This document shows positions 13,608-32,885 of a stretch of 64,000 nucleotides of DNA, one piece after another. A program made the translations under genes and the position numbers. The notes beneath the pieces are model-generated. The model did no database searches, was not told the origin of the DNA, and worked only from the letters and a program-made list of their open reading frames with translations. Every line of letters starts with the position of its first letter. Position 1 is the stretch's first letter. The stretch spans positions 29,856,745-29,920,744 of the forward strand of contig CM067348.1 of the NCBI GenBank assembly GCA_034190875.2. Reading direction: 5' to 3'. Origin of the DNA: Urechis unicinctus (lineage: Eukaryota > Annelida > Polychaeta > Xenopneusta > Urechidae).

Positions 13608-20023
<6,416 letters not shown>

Positions 20024-20032
20024 CTCACAATT

Positions 20033-20350
20033 GCAACCATTTTGGACAATATCGACAAAACCGACCATTTTGGGTCATTCGATTATTCCGCTTTTTGGAG
20101 CTCAAATTATTTGATATCACGGATGCAAAACATTATACATCTGCCTTGTACAGCTTTCAGTTAATATATTCATTCAAAACTTATTTTGGAAGATTATAAA
20201 AATCCTAGGCCAAAATGGTTGTACCAAAATAGTCATGATAGTTTTGTCATGCAAAAAACCAACCATTTTGGAACTTTTTTATAAAACCAACCATTTTGGC
20301 CTTTTTATATAACCAACCATTTTGACCATTTTACATATCTACCCATATTG
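20033..20350 (+). repeat. Minisatellite with ACCAACCATTTTGG core, about 27-bp period
   Basis: Cores occur at 20,033 (GCAACCATTTTGG), 20,059 (ACCGACCATTTTGGG), 20,257, 20,285, 20,311 and, degenerate, 20,338 (TACCCATATTGG). Spacing in the array is 26-28 nt, with T-rich linkers such as CTTTTTTATAAA. An inverted core, CCAAAATGGTTGTACC, lies at 20,210-20,225. The remaining DNA to 21,332 shows nothing further beyond a 17-bp direct repeat, AAGCTTAGtCAATGAAA, near 20,468-20,503. Confidence 0.75.
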
Positions 20351-23300
20351 GCGATTAGAATAAACAAATGAGCCGACCAGCCCTTTTTGCCTTCCGATAT
20401 TACCAACATTTATTATCCCAACCAACCTACTACTGACAGACCATCGTTTATACAACCTTGGGTTACAAAGCTTAGTCAATGAAAAAGCTTAGGTCAATGA
20501 AACCATAAACGACTTAAATTTAAATCCTACACACAAGCTTGCACAAAGTATTGCGCGTTTTGTAGGTCTTTCGGGAACCGAAAGAAACTTTTTTCGATTT
20601 CGCATTGTTTAAACATAATTCGAACTGTACATTCACAATATTCAACGAGCCATGAAGAAAAAAGTGAAGCTAAATTATCGGCGCGATTCCACGAAATGCT
20701 GACGCAATGTCTTGCTCCGAAAAGTTCCGAACCTTGCCGAGCGGCAGGTGTACCGGTCGAACGGAGAAAATATGCATTAAAGTCACCTATTTTAAGGAAG
20801 GGAGTTCTTCAACGTACCCGTTATTAATTTGGATACAGGTTTATACTTAGGTACTGCGTGTTTTAACAAGAATTAGTGATACCTAACATTCATTGCACAG
20901 GTCCTTCATTTTTATGTTACGAAGTGATCGCGGAATATAATGGTCAATTATGGACCGCAGTCGTTATTTCGAACTCCACCAAGTTCACTCCAACAGAGTT
21001 CATAAGGTTGTCACTGCCAGTAATTTATCGATAATCCGTCTGCACTTAAGTCGCATGAAATATCCCCATCCGTCTTAACACATAACATAAAAAAAATGGA
21101 TGTTTGATGACATTGGCCACGGCAACCTATGAATATGGAAGCAGTAGAGAACGTTTCTGCAAAGACTGCACGTTATCTCAAGTAAGTATATAGGGTATCA
21201 CTAGACTAGTACATTTCCATGTTGCAACATTCTCATCGTCAGTGTGTTATATCTCACAATATGGGTGTATTTCCGTTCCCATTGACAAAGATCATCATTA
21301 GTTGATGATATTTGAGGTTCATATAACACCCCCAAGATCCGACTATCATAATGAAAAATTATGTTTAAGGATTGTAAGCAAACTGTCTATAGTTCAATGC
21401 ACAGGAGAGTGGAGGGGCGATGAAATCGGAAAGCAGAGCGCGGATGCGGGCATTATAATAAATAATTGGCTGATTACATATTATAACATTTCATTGGTTA
21501 AGACTGTACGATCAATCACATTACAACAACCACGGTTAACACCAGCGAACCGGTCACAGTAAAAACCTCTGGTCGCCAATGCTCGTCAGACGAATATGAA
21601 AGAAGGCGTTATCAATATTGTCTGCTTGGAATTCTGATTTATTTGCGTTGGAAGTCGCGGCGGTGAGGAATAGCTATAACCAATCTTGAATACTTCAATT
21701 TTGATCACCCCGTCGTAAGCGACTTTCCTAACTCGTGGCGTATTAAGAAGCCATCTGCATGATCTGTTCAGAATGTGTTTCATTGCACAGCCGCGGTTAG
21801 CCTTGGTTCGTCGATCAATGTAGTCATAAAGTATGGCGTAGACGGTAGCTTTCTTTTTAATGGAAGCTACTCAAAGTCTGATTGCCGCATTTCAAATTAT
21901 AGCACAGCTGTATGAAACACGATACACTGGTCCATTTGAGGTTGTTACCTCTACAGAAGCATAATGTCAGCAATTCCACGAAGGATCAGACTACTTCACC
22001 AATTCTCTAGGTGATAAGTGTACCCTTTTTTATGTTCAAGAGAATAATTCCAATCTCATTTAGCTCGCTGTTGCTATAACATGATGTGTTTGCATACGAA
22101 CGAAGAATAATATCTTGAGAGGTACAATCGAGGTAAGAAGATCTACTGAGCTATTCCTATAATACCTTACGTAGACGATTGTTATCAAGATACTTTCGTA
22201 CCATATACGGCAATTTAAATCGGCCCCAATCGGCACCGACAAAGTTGGTTCACAATAAGTATATATTAAGTCCGTCGTGATCATCCGTAGCCCGTTAAAC
22301 AGAATGAGTCAATAAGACGATCTAAATATTTTATCTTCAGGGTTTAGTAACACCTGTACTACCAAAGATATATTTTGCATGCAACGCGGCAATAAGTTCA
22401 TTCTTTTTGCTTTTACATGTTGATTTTACTCTTTAACAATTTATATTCTATCGCACAGATTTTGTTAATTTAAGCAGACAAGATACTTTTAGACCGTGTT
22501 CAACTGTTAATTATCATCGATGTTAATGACCATTTCACAATTGGTCCAAAGGAAAGCAAAGGCTGCAAACACATAATACATTAACCAGCAGCGCAAAGAA
22601 CGTAATTTATTGCTAGAATTTATGAAATGGGGTAGTCAACCGTGATCATGTTGACATATTAGATGGCGTTTTATATGGTTCCAATGTGCTGACGGAACGT
22701 GACCTCGAATATGCCAAGATGCTTCATTGAGCTTCCATACTCTGCACAATATGGCCATACAGAGTTAGCAATTGCCCTAGAAAGCCGTTGAATTGCTTCC
22801 AGAATGCATAATATTCAATTTGTTTAGCTTGTAGATCGATTGAATTGCATATAGGCTGTACAATAGAGCAATACATGCGTTAGTACGTTTATTCTACATT
22901 AACCTTGTTTCAACGTCTCGCAAATTCATCCCATTTGCAGAAATCATATCCATAAAGCTAACAAAAAGTCGTTGGTCCATCTAGCAAATTGGCGCCATTA
23001 AAGGTTCATGCCATTGATGGTACCGTTCAGCATGACACCACTCTAAATGCAAGCAACAACAACGAATATTCAACCTGTTTAACACATTAATACGCAGGCA
23101 CACTATCGACAATAATTTACGTCAACGTTGGGGCTGTACACAACATGTGTATTGCGCTCGGGCTTTATCAGCAGCAAACTGTTCTTCAATCAATCATTCT
23201 AAAATGCGGAGTGGTAATCGCATATGTATCGCATTTGGTGCGCATATAAAAATAAATATCAATTCCCTTATTAAATTGTTTTGATTACGAGCTTGTTGTT

Positions 23301-25369
23301 CTTACAAAAGTCAAGTGGTTCAAATTTACTCCTAATAAGTATTCAGTTTTGGCCGCAAAGCTGAAATGGCATGTTTAGGCTGGAAAATTTCTCAGGCGTA
23401 AATACCGGATAACGAATCATTATTCCGGTTTGATAATCGGTCCCTCCCTTTTCTATGCGAAGCATGTTCTTCACACCACGATAAGTAGTGGTCCGGGTAA
23501 TGTATAGCTGTAAAAGAATGCCAGTCTTTCGAACGTGTTTTTTTGAGTGAACGGTATTTGCAGCATTATTAGCTCTCTCTTATGCATACAGTAGACTAGC
23601 TTCTGCAATTTGGCATACACGAACACGTAGTTAAGCAATACGGCTGGCAGCATATTTAGGACGAGCATAGTGAAGTCGCGTTTAAGCGATTAGTATTAAC
23701 TGTGCAGTGTATTTGCATTAATGATGATACAGACAAAACACAGAATAGCAACGCAGCTGCCTAGTTGGCTTAATATCAACTTACCCCGACAGGCACAATG
23801 TTTGATTGCCCTGCATAAAGTCAGTTCATACAGATATAGCAACAACATGTACATACATTTGCTAGCGGACATGACGTGTTGATATAAACATATGAAATTA
23901 TCAGGAAAGAGTATTGATATAGCGACAGAGTCTTCGCCATTTAAAAATTGTTTTGCGATGTCATTTCGTTAATGTATCTGAATAATTTCGAGTAAAATAT
24001 TTTTTCAAAGTGTGTACTTTAAAATGGTTATGGTGCTGCTCAAAGGTGACGTTGATGTCAATAGATATCAATCGTTCCTCTCTGTCAAATAATTAGCTCC
24101 ACATTGATAAACATTATACATTTAACAATCTAACCGGCATCAAAAGCAAATGCATTACTCAGAATGCAACGAAGATCACACCATTGGCACTTCGCGCCCG
24201 CTGATACCGAAGAGAGAGGCTGCGTAATAGCCATTTGCGCATGCTTAGCATGTCGCATGCGAATCATCCCATGCGCATCACGCGTAGGCACCATCCAAAA
24301 TTTAATCAGTTATGCGATTGCAAAACTGCACACGATAATACTGAACACTTATTTTGTAGAATGTTTATCAGGATTTACAGCAATTCATGTGCTCTTATGA
24401 CATATGCGCTTATGCTCTTGAGAAGCCTTAAGAACATGCTGTGAATTAATTGCCGAATGCATATCTTGAATGAGTGTGAATCGACCCATACCGTCTACGT
24501 GATGATCATGGCCACGTCCCATGATCTTGGTTCACCATTTTGTCGCATCATTTTTATGAGCACAAGAAATATGGGCATATAAAATGCAAACATCATTTAC
24601 AATGACATAAATGATTGCGTTTAATGAGATTTGAAGAGCCAGAATTTGACTATTATGCTACGGAAGGCCCTTCAGTCGATTATTTTTGCATTTCTGTTGT
24701 TCTACGTCCTTGGTAATTCAATCCATATGTAAATGACAATGTAAATGACGTCCTTTATTTTGTATGTCAAAAAGTCATTCATGATGCAGATGAGCATACT
24801 ATAGCAATTAGCAATCCTGCACCAAAGTAATTATACGCTAAATAGGATTACATCTGTCATTCTTATTTCATAGGTGGAGACACGCGTTTTCAAAGTTGCG
24901 CGCGCAAATCAGCAAATCAAATTTGCAAAGTCCTCTGTCTCAATCGCCGGCGAATACAATGAGATGCATGCAGTTGTGACAATTATTTCCTGTATAGTTT
25001 TGCATATTCTATTGTAGAAAGCAGCAATTGCTCATAGCAAATAGTTAGTGCTACATTTATTTGCCAAGACAAAAATGAACACTTCTATGCAATTGCGGCT
25101 GCATAGAGGAAGGCAAGTATCAGAATACCAGTGACAGGGTTTAGCGACTAGATTATGTAACATTAGTTTGTTTTTTCACCAGTCGCAACTGATGTTTCCT
25201 GTGCAGATGACACGTATGATTAAATATACACCTCGCCGGCATAGGGTGCACGAGAAAAGTTATCAGTGGTTGCTCGCATCAATACAGTATTTGCTGTAGA
25301 CAAAATGCTCGTTATTCTTTTAATGAGGTATAAGGTTGCCTGTGTCCCATAAATGACAATTCTCATTAT

Positions 25370-27020
25370 TTGCCAAGGTGCTCAGTTTATGATGCCAAGC
25401 TTCCGAGCGTCGAGCCCTTATCTATATATCACTAAGAAATGTGCAGCCGTGGCTGGCGCTTAGCCTCCCAAAATATTTGCATATTTCATTCGTTATGAAT
25501 TCGTTAGCTCGCAAAATGTACATGACAATTTCCGGTCACGATTTTATGCAGCAAGCGATACGGTATTAGTTTATAAGGTGAATATCACCTTATAGCTTCC
25601 TGATATCGTTTCTATTGCTCAAACAACATTTGCGCAAGCAAAAGAAATGCTTTATGCATACGGCGGGGTATATATGCATATTGCCTTGTGTTTATTGGCT
25701 GATAATATCATAAACAAATTTCTGTAATTGTCCAAATTGTTACCTGATTTTATCAAAACAGGTATACAAAACCATATCATCTTGTCGCTGTCGACATTGT
25801 AGGGGCGCACCTTCGCTGGTATACGTTCCCAAATGCGCATACATACTTTGAAGTACGTTGTCATTGTAGTCGCAATTAATCATTGATAGCACTTAGACGG
25901 TTCTTGAATGGGAATTAGAACTGCGCTACAAAAACCACGCATTAGTTGAGTTAATTAAAGAAGATGTTAGACATTTATCAAGCTGTCATCTAGTCTCTGT
26001 TCAGACAGAATTTTCCATATACTTACTGCATGTATCTGATGGACTCTCATTTCAAGGGGATGACCATAAAATATGCCGAGATGCATTATTGCGCTAGCAT
26101 AGGCTGTACAATATAGCAATACAGAGTTAGCACGTGCCACTCAAAACCGTAATATCTGAATAATTTTAATTTAAATGTAACGAATTGCCAATTAACCGGA
26201 ATAACTACAGATGTAAGTTAGTCATACTCCTCACCTGGTTTGTGTACGAATCAACGACTCTTCCCCGAATAGATCCCATTTATCTCATTTTCTATGCATT
26301 GTTATGACAGTCAGTTAATACAATTATTATCTATACAAATATTTTAATCTTCTGGGTTCTGAACCAGCCGGCAAAAACACATTTGGTTCCGATCAGAATT
26401 TAGTTAATAAATGAAAAATTCGCTAATATTGTATTCTGCTTGTGCTGAACAAAATTGATGAAACCACTGGGACGTCCAATAATGGAAATCAAGCTATATG
26501 GAATCGTTATACCAAGCGAAACTTGCTTCTCTCTTTTTCGGGCGGCAATTCAGGATATTTGTACAGTGAATGAGTGTATAGTGTCTTATGCGCGTCCCGG
26601 GGTCTTTCTAACGCAGGCATGAACCTGCATAGGACGGGCATTACTTGTTGTGGGGATAAACTGTGTCAAGATGTTCACGTAAATGATGCTCCTGGTTTGT
26701 ACTACTAAGACATGAGAGGGTTTGTTTTAGTATAAGACATGATTATTACAGAGCAAGTGTCGTTGACATAAAATGGGGCACCATTCGGCATTTGTTCTGA
26801 TATGATAAATCATTACAATGCAAGCAATAAAATGGAGAAATTCTATGTTCCCATGATGAGCATTTCATAAGGTATTCTATCTGCATAACGTGTAGTCATC
26901 ATTTACACAAGAGAACTTTGTCCTAGCTTCAAACTTCGTTATGTGCGTATGTGCTTGTAACGGCACATCATAAAACTGAAAGGCTTTGCAGAGCGATGCA
27001 TAGTCTTGGATATAACCGAT
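25370..27020. other. About 1.65-kb block present only in right arms
   Basis: In the left arm, sequence matching 25,340-25,370 joins directly to sequence matching 27,025 onward (at about 9,536-9,570). The block is therefore an insertion in the right arm or a deletion in the left. Copy 2 has it at about 38,932-40,632. Its ends show no obvious terminal inverted repeat, and it encodes nothing recognised. It contains the palindrome at 25,572. Confidence 0.6.
25572..25594. other. 10-bp palindrome TATAAGGTGA/TCACCTTATA
   Basis: Perfect 10-bp arms around an ATA loop. The same hairpin is intact in copy 2 at 39,145-39,167, within sequence that is otherwise full of indels. Function is unknown. Confidence 0.6.
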
Positions 27021-28206
27021 CTTCGTTGCATATCAATCAATCTTTATTGTAATGTATGAGGCTCTGATTTCATACATGGTGATGCCCATACAAAGTCGAA
27101 GGAAGCCAAACCGCATGCACATGATACCCCAAACATGCTCTAGGTATATTTTGGTACACATATACCGATATAGAATGGCGCTCGATCATAAATTATCTCT
27201 CAGTTACAATTAATACTTCTAAATATAATAAAATGCAGGCAAATTGCTAATATGACTGCAAACTTAGCAGTGCTACCAATGTAATGTAGTGTTTTACATT
27301 GTGTTTTGCATTGCAGAAAATCAGAGTGCTCATATTTAAACCTATTTGATACAATTTATGTTCTAGATAAGAGAAAACTATACAAATGCCTTGATATGTT
27401 AATGGATCACTGCAGTCTGAGTTTATTGACAAGGAGGGACTATTATAATTATACATAGAACAAACTCGTGCCTAAACAAAGCCTATCATCTGGAGGAATC
27501 AGATTCAGCTTCAAACGGTTCATTATTAAATGCGACGCTCGATCCTGGACATAGGCATTCATAACGCAATCAAAATGAAAGACAGCGATGCAGTGGTAAT
27601 ATTTGTCTCCAAAGTGTCAATAATGTACCTGAGAAACATTCAACGCTTATCGACTGTCCTAATCAAGCCATACCATCAATACCTGGTTTCAGCGCCCAAT
27701 ACATGTTCGGAAGTTCTTTAAGATTGGTCGATGTCACTGTTTCTTTAATAACATTTAAAACCCAAGATTTTAAAACAACACTCGATGCGCTGCACCAATA
27801 GTTAAAATATTTGCCATTTGACGTAGTGTCGATAGGAAAGTAAATTAGGCTGGCATAAATATATTAAATATGTTGATCTTGGAAAGAACTACGAATCCCC
27901 ATATAAGCCGATCAGTGCTTTCATGAGAGAGAAAATAAAACTTTCACAATCGATAACTAATCGGACTATGCAGTGGGTTGGCAGTTTTTATTTAATGGTG
28001 CATTAAGTAAATGGATAGTTAGCACGAATAATAAGATTCCAACCTTAGGCGGAGTAGTACCAAACAAAGTTACACTATGGCGGGGAAGCGCGGTTGTGTA
28101 AGCCTACGAGATGACGCTGACTATTAGGCCCCTCGATCATGGACCCCAATGTAAGAAGGGGTCAAAATGGTCGGTGAATCGCACCAAATTAGTCGGACTT
28201 GAATAA

Positions 28207-28364
28207 ATATGTATATATATATGGGGAGAGATATATATATAGATATAGAGATAGAGATATATATATAGAGATATATATATATAGATATAGAGAGATATAG
28301 ATATATATAGTATATATATATATATGTATATATATATACATATATATATAAATATAGGTATATA

Positions 28365-28401
<37 letters not shown>

Positions 28402-28492
28402 TCTCTATATATATCTGTGTGTATATATATATATATGAATATATATATACAGATATATATATAAATGTATATATATATATACATATATATAT

Positions 28493-28540
<48 letters not shown>

Positions 28541-28604
28541 CTATATATATATATTTATATATATGTGTGTGTGTGTATTATATATATATATATATAGACA
28601 TATA
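28207..28604. repeat. Compound (AT)n/(GATA)n microsatellite, copy 1
   Basis: AT repeats mixed with AGAGATAT, ATCTCTAT and GTGTGT stretches. The same locus in copy 2 (41,750-42,106) is mostly pure AT, so its internal structure differs between copies. Confidence 0.95.
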
Positions 28605-29330
28605 CAACCGCCACGATGGTGGCAGTGATAAAATTCGTACTTTAGCAGGTACTACATTATATTATTCGAATTCAATCACAAGGCTGAATGATGATACATG
28701 GAATGCGATCTTTATTTACAATGTCACAAAGGTTGCACTCTCTCCGATTTCAGGGCCTGTTAAAGGTTATACCGTCTGAGCACATTAAAAACGCTAGTGG
28801 TCATCATATGACGTTGAACGATACCAAATTATTCATAAAAAGAGATTGGCTTTGCGTAATATTGCAGGGAGCTTTATGCAGTGGCCACAACTATCAACAG
28901 GCGTCAATGACGGTTATTCACGTCATAAATAATCAAAAGGCCTTAAGGTATGAAGTTGCAGCCCGAAATTACAAGACCTGCCCTTCTTTTTGTCTCCGTA
29001 CATATTATGTATATCTACACGAACGTACATCGCGCAACAATATTTAAACACACCAGCCAATCAATATTAACAAGACGCATGTACCATATAAATGGTTCGT
29101 ATTCGACGAATGTGTGCCACGTTTTATATCGTTAGCAAGGTAGAACCGCGGGTAAGATGCATGCTAAATTACCCACGTTTCTTGCAATCAAAGGTTATAT
29201 TCTGAAATGGCGAAATAACCATATTATCTCAAACACATGCTCTTCGAACAGCGCCAGTGATTTCAAACTTCTGATATCATTCGACAGGAAGTACTACGTA
29301 AAGAAACCATTATCAGATGCGCAAATATAA
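28600..29330 (+). other. Cluster of overlapping open frames, uncertain coding status
   Basis: Three plus-strand frames overlap here. The first reads [20 protein letters not shown], through VTKVALSPISGPVKG, to a stop at 28,779. The second, 28,688-29,047, has 119 codons and contains DTKLFIKRDWLCVILQGALC. The third opens at 28,950. In copy 2 the third is one 126-codon frame (42,451-42,831), while in copy 1 it stops at 29,135. A minus-one alternative also reads HVPYKWFVFDECVPRFIS. This density of open frames is unusual for the window, but no family is recognised. The two copies are too similar to test for selection. Confidence 0.25.
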
Positions 29331-31560
29331 CACCAAATGCTGAGGTGCTTCAGCATGGTGACGGGATCATACCCTGATCCCTGGCGTGTTCCTGATTTAA
29401 TCCCCATTGAAAGCCCGCACTAATCACTGCCCTGACCAAGAGATAAACGCTTGGAAGTGTTGGCCCCTCGAGATGTACGCGTGACTAGCCTAGCCTTAGT
29501 TTGATGGACCGCTATGAAACTGGCTAATGTGTTACTGGCCAGCTGCTTACCGTCTGCTTACATGAAAATAGTGATAGCAATATTATAACTGTATAGATCA
29601 AGCAAATATTACAAAAGTGCACTTTGTCGTTGAAAGTTTGGTTCATGGAGCACAGCTTATGGACTAATGAAATGATTGACATATTGAAATAGTTATAGGG
29701 TAAAATAGTTCCCCACAGTCTTTTTGAATATAACTTGGAATTGAGCAGCCTCATTGCACTTTTTGCTCAATGTAACCATTATGCACTAATTCAACGCCAT
29801 CGACCATTTCCGTTCCACGAACAAAGTCACTGTGCTTACTGATTCATAGACAGATCAAGTATGTTTTCTAATCTGCCATCAGCTTTAATCTAGCAGCAAA
29901 TACGTTTGCGGCGCTGTTTCTCGATTATCGATTATATGAAGTCCAATTGGCGAGCAGCATATGATGAGGTTGTATATAGCCCGAACTCGATGTACATATA
30001 GTCCAGGACGTATTATGCACCCACTCTGTATTCACATCGGAGTAACATTATAATAAGTAGGTAAGATGCATTCATCGCCTCTGACTCACGCACCTCTCAT
30101 TGTGAATAGAGTCACAAGAAGAAGCCTCACTACATGACGTCCTAAAGATGGGTTGTAGATCTGATAAGGAAGTGTCATGTTTTTGCTTAACGATCAAAAG
30201 CGAATGGCATTTATGCAACGAAAATTGAAAACGGGATAAATGGCTAGACACTGTTTGGATGGTTCGGAATCAATGTGTTACATTCATCAACAATTCGTTT
30301 TGCCATTGCATCGACTTAGAATGTCGTTGGTGCCATCCGTTATGTCTAACGGATATCAAGTTTATGCTTAGTCAAAAGTCAGAACCATTTTGAGTTAAAC
30401 ACGTAGTAACAACATTCATCAAACACTAAAAAACTAAAAAGTGGCATAAATTACGAAATACTGCGTCGATCATTGCTCAAATACATGTTTGGGATTGTAA
30501 ATGGGGTCAATAGAAATACTGTGGAGCCATTTGAAATACTTTGGAACCATTTGAAAGCTGTTAAGTTGGATGATATTCGTATGAAATTGAACGAGGCAAT
30601 ATTGAACGTACTCTATGAGTGTGGTTGTATCCATGGCAATATTTGTTTTACATATATGAATATATATTAATACTCATTCCGTGGTATAAGAACACAAATT
30701 CGTCCGTTTTTAAATGAAGCTATTTAATAAACTTTTCACCAAAGACTGTCCGTTATCGCTTATGAGAAATATATTGTGAATCATATAGTAAACCTAGCTT
30801 ATCGGGACTACATTTGCATTATTGAAGCCAGAAACTGCGACGATTTCGAACAGCTTTCACATTATGTTTTGCGTAAAACTAGCTGATTTAAGTAAGCAGC
30901 AGGCGTTTATGGAAATGCTATTTGCAGAAGCAGATTGACCGCAAAACCGCATGGTCTCGTAGCCAACACTCTCAGGCGTGGAATTTAAGATAACGACCAA
31001 ATACATCCTCTTTATAGAGGGGATATTTCTCAATCAAGCCATTTGCAGTCTCCCTACAAGCTGTCGCGGTGTTTATTTGGTGAAAACATTATACGTTACT
31101 CAGACGGACAAGATTTATTGACGATCATAATAGTTAACGAGTGATCAGAATGACCTGCTGAAAAATGTGGCGGTTCACTATTGTAGGGTATGGCGCTCAC
31201 CACCACGTAGAATATATCTTTTGCACAAATAGCATCCATATGACGACATCTAACCCCCAAATATTGCAGTGTTCTGCGGATCCAATAGAGCAATATGCTA
31301 TTTGCAAGCGACTATACAAAAGCGCCAGTGAGTATGAATTTGATCACGCATTACCACAAATCAATGCCGCAGTGCCCATCTTTCAGTCTTCCACTTTTTA
31401 AATTGGCTATCTACTGGTATGTTTTGTGTGAAAATATTTTCCTCATTTCTTGCACCATGAAGACTTGGTGTAGCGATGTTTCGAAGAGGATAGAATAAAT
31501 AAGATCAATTTGTAAATTATTGATAGACCTAGCACACATTTACATCAGGAGTTCACTTAC

Positions 31561-31990
31561 CGTGGTGATAGTAAGAGTCTGCATGCAATAGTTCAGGGAC
31601 CACTTGATCAACTTCAACTCCTGGTAATGGCTGAGGCATGGTGTAGAATATCGCCTGTTATATTGGAAAATACTTTCGTTTCTGTTATTTATGCTGCAAA
31701 ATAGGGACAACGATAGTGGGCAATTAACTACAATATAATCTGATTTGAAAATAAACTCTGCAATATTGCGTCTTTTAGACACATAAAATATCATCATTGT
31801 AACGATAAAAAGACTGCGTGATTGATGTCAACAAGTAAAGATTTGTGGTATTGTTTATACTACCGTGAAGTCTGAAACGCACCTCATCATGGCTGCCCAC
31901 ACCGAAACTTACTCCCAGACCGAAAACATTAGCAAGTCATATTCGTTCCATAGCAAATAAAGATTTGTTTCAGCCCGTAAAGGCAGGCTT
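31561..31990 (-). CDS. Candidate two-exon coding segment in right arm
   Basis: The putative exon 31,990-31,913 follows TTGTACAG, reads LRAETNLYLLWNEYDLLMF and ends before a consensus GTAAGT. The next, 31,654-31,561, follows ATATAACAG and ends before another GTAAGT. The first leaves two bases and the second starts with one, so the phases join; the second then reads RYSTPCL and HYQELKLIKWSLNY and ends in phase 0. The intron would be 258 nt. In copy 2 (45,041-45,134 and 45,400 upward) the donors are kept, but the first acceptor is changed to ACAAAAG. In the left arm the second donor is mutated (GTTAAGT) and the frame has a TAG. Two perfect donors by chance are possible. The product is unknown. 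Confidence 0.3.
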
Positions 31991-32547
31991 CTGTACAATG
32001 TGTCAATTCAAATTTGCCAATGTCAATTATATCAATGAGAAAACGACATTTCAATGAACTTTGTCCTTATTACTTAGTATCATAGAGATTCAGCATATAT
32101 TTAGATTCACACTGTGCAAAGTCGCCATGCAGTTTAAGAAGCAAATAAATAAATTGAATCAAAGCCTATATGCCCATGAGAAATATATATATTCAATGAT
32201 TTGTGTCCGATATGTGCGGACTGCATAAGTGCACTTAGGATGATGGATATTCAGTACTTGCATCGATTCACACTGAGGCCAATCGCTATGCGCTTGGGGA
32301 AGCAAATAAATTAAATTATCATAACTTAAAGCAGAGTACATGCGCCTGTGTCGTCGACTTCAGCAAAATCTTTGTTATCGGCATTTAAAAATCAATTATT
32401 CTGCAACTATCATAGCGAACGGGAGTCGCCCATTCCTCAATTCATCAGTGTAAACAACCTTGTTTGCAGTATATGTCACCATTAATTTGATTATTCTATA
32501 CAGTAGAAGAGGGCTCTTTATGTTAGTGTTCATAGTTTTGTATTGAT

Positions 32548-32885
32548 AGAATCACATTCAACATATTCTGATGACATAGGCATTGTAACGGAGCTATCAG
32601 TAAGATTACATCCATGCTATTGGATTTAGCAAGGCTCGCATAATATATTCATCATGTAAGCTAGAATCACATTTAACATCTGCATTGTAACGGAGCTATC
32701 AGTAAGATTACATCCATGCTATTGATTTAAGTAAGGCTCGCATAAAGTATTCATCACGTGAGCTAGAATCACATTTAACATCTTCCGATGGCATAGGCTT
32801 TGTAACGGAGCTATCACTAAGATTAAATCCATGCTATTGATTTTACTTATGCTTGCATAAAGTATTCATCAAGTATAATAACCTA
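32548..32885 (+). repeat. Tandem repeat, three units of about 100-120 bp, copy 1
   Basis: Units start at 32,548, 32,663 and 32,764, each with AGAATCACATTtAACAT. They share TGTAACGGAGCTATCA, ATCCATGCTATTG and GCATAAaGTATTCATCA; the second unit is shorter (CATCTGCATTG). The left arm shows at most a degenerate trace at the matching place (about 6,500-6,650), so expansion followed the split of the arms. Confidence 0.85.

Larger units (their letters stand above)
28005..30979. other. About 3-kb right-arm-specific block (copy 1)
   Basis: The block is absent from the left arm, where 350 unrelated bp take its place. Copy 2 has it at about 41,545-44,450. It holds an (AT)n tract followed by a run of overlapping open frames at 28.6-29.3 kb and further AT-rich DNA. 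A 31-bp indel (29,353-29,386) separates the copies. No terminal repeats or transposase were recognised. Confidence 0.6.

Noticed and set aside
20033..20350. CCATTTTGG cores as CArG boxes
   Set aside because: A CArG box needs six A/T bases between CC and GG; these cores have five.
27247..27456. 69-codon minus ORF identical in both tandem copies
   Set aside because: Identity follows from the recent duplication. In the left arm the frame is not kept and changes are not biased to silent sites.
27530..27721. 63-codon ORF MRRSILDIGIHN conserved with the left arm
   Set aside because: Comparison with the left arm shows many amino-acid-changing differences and an early stop, as expected of non-coding DNA.
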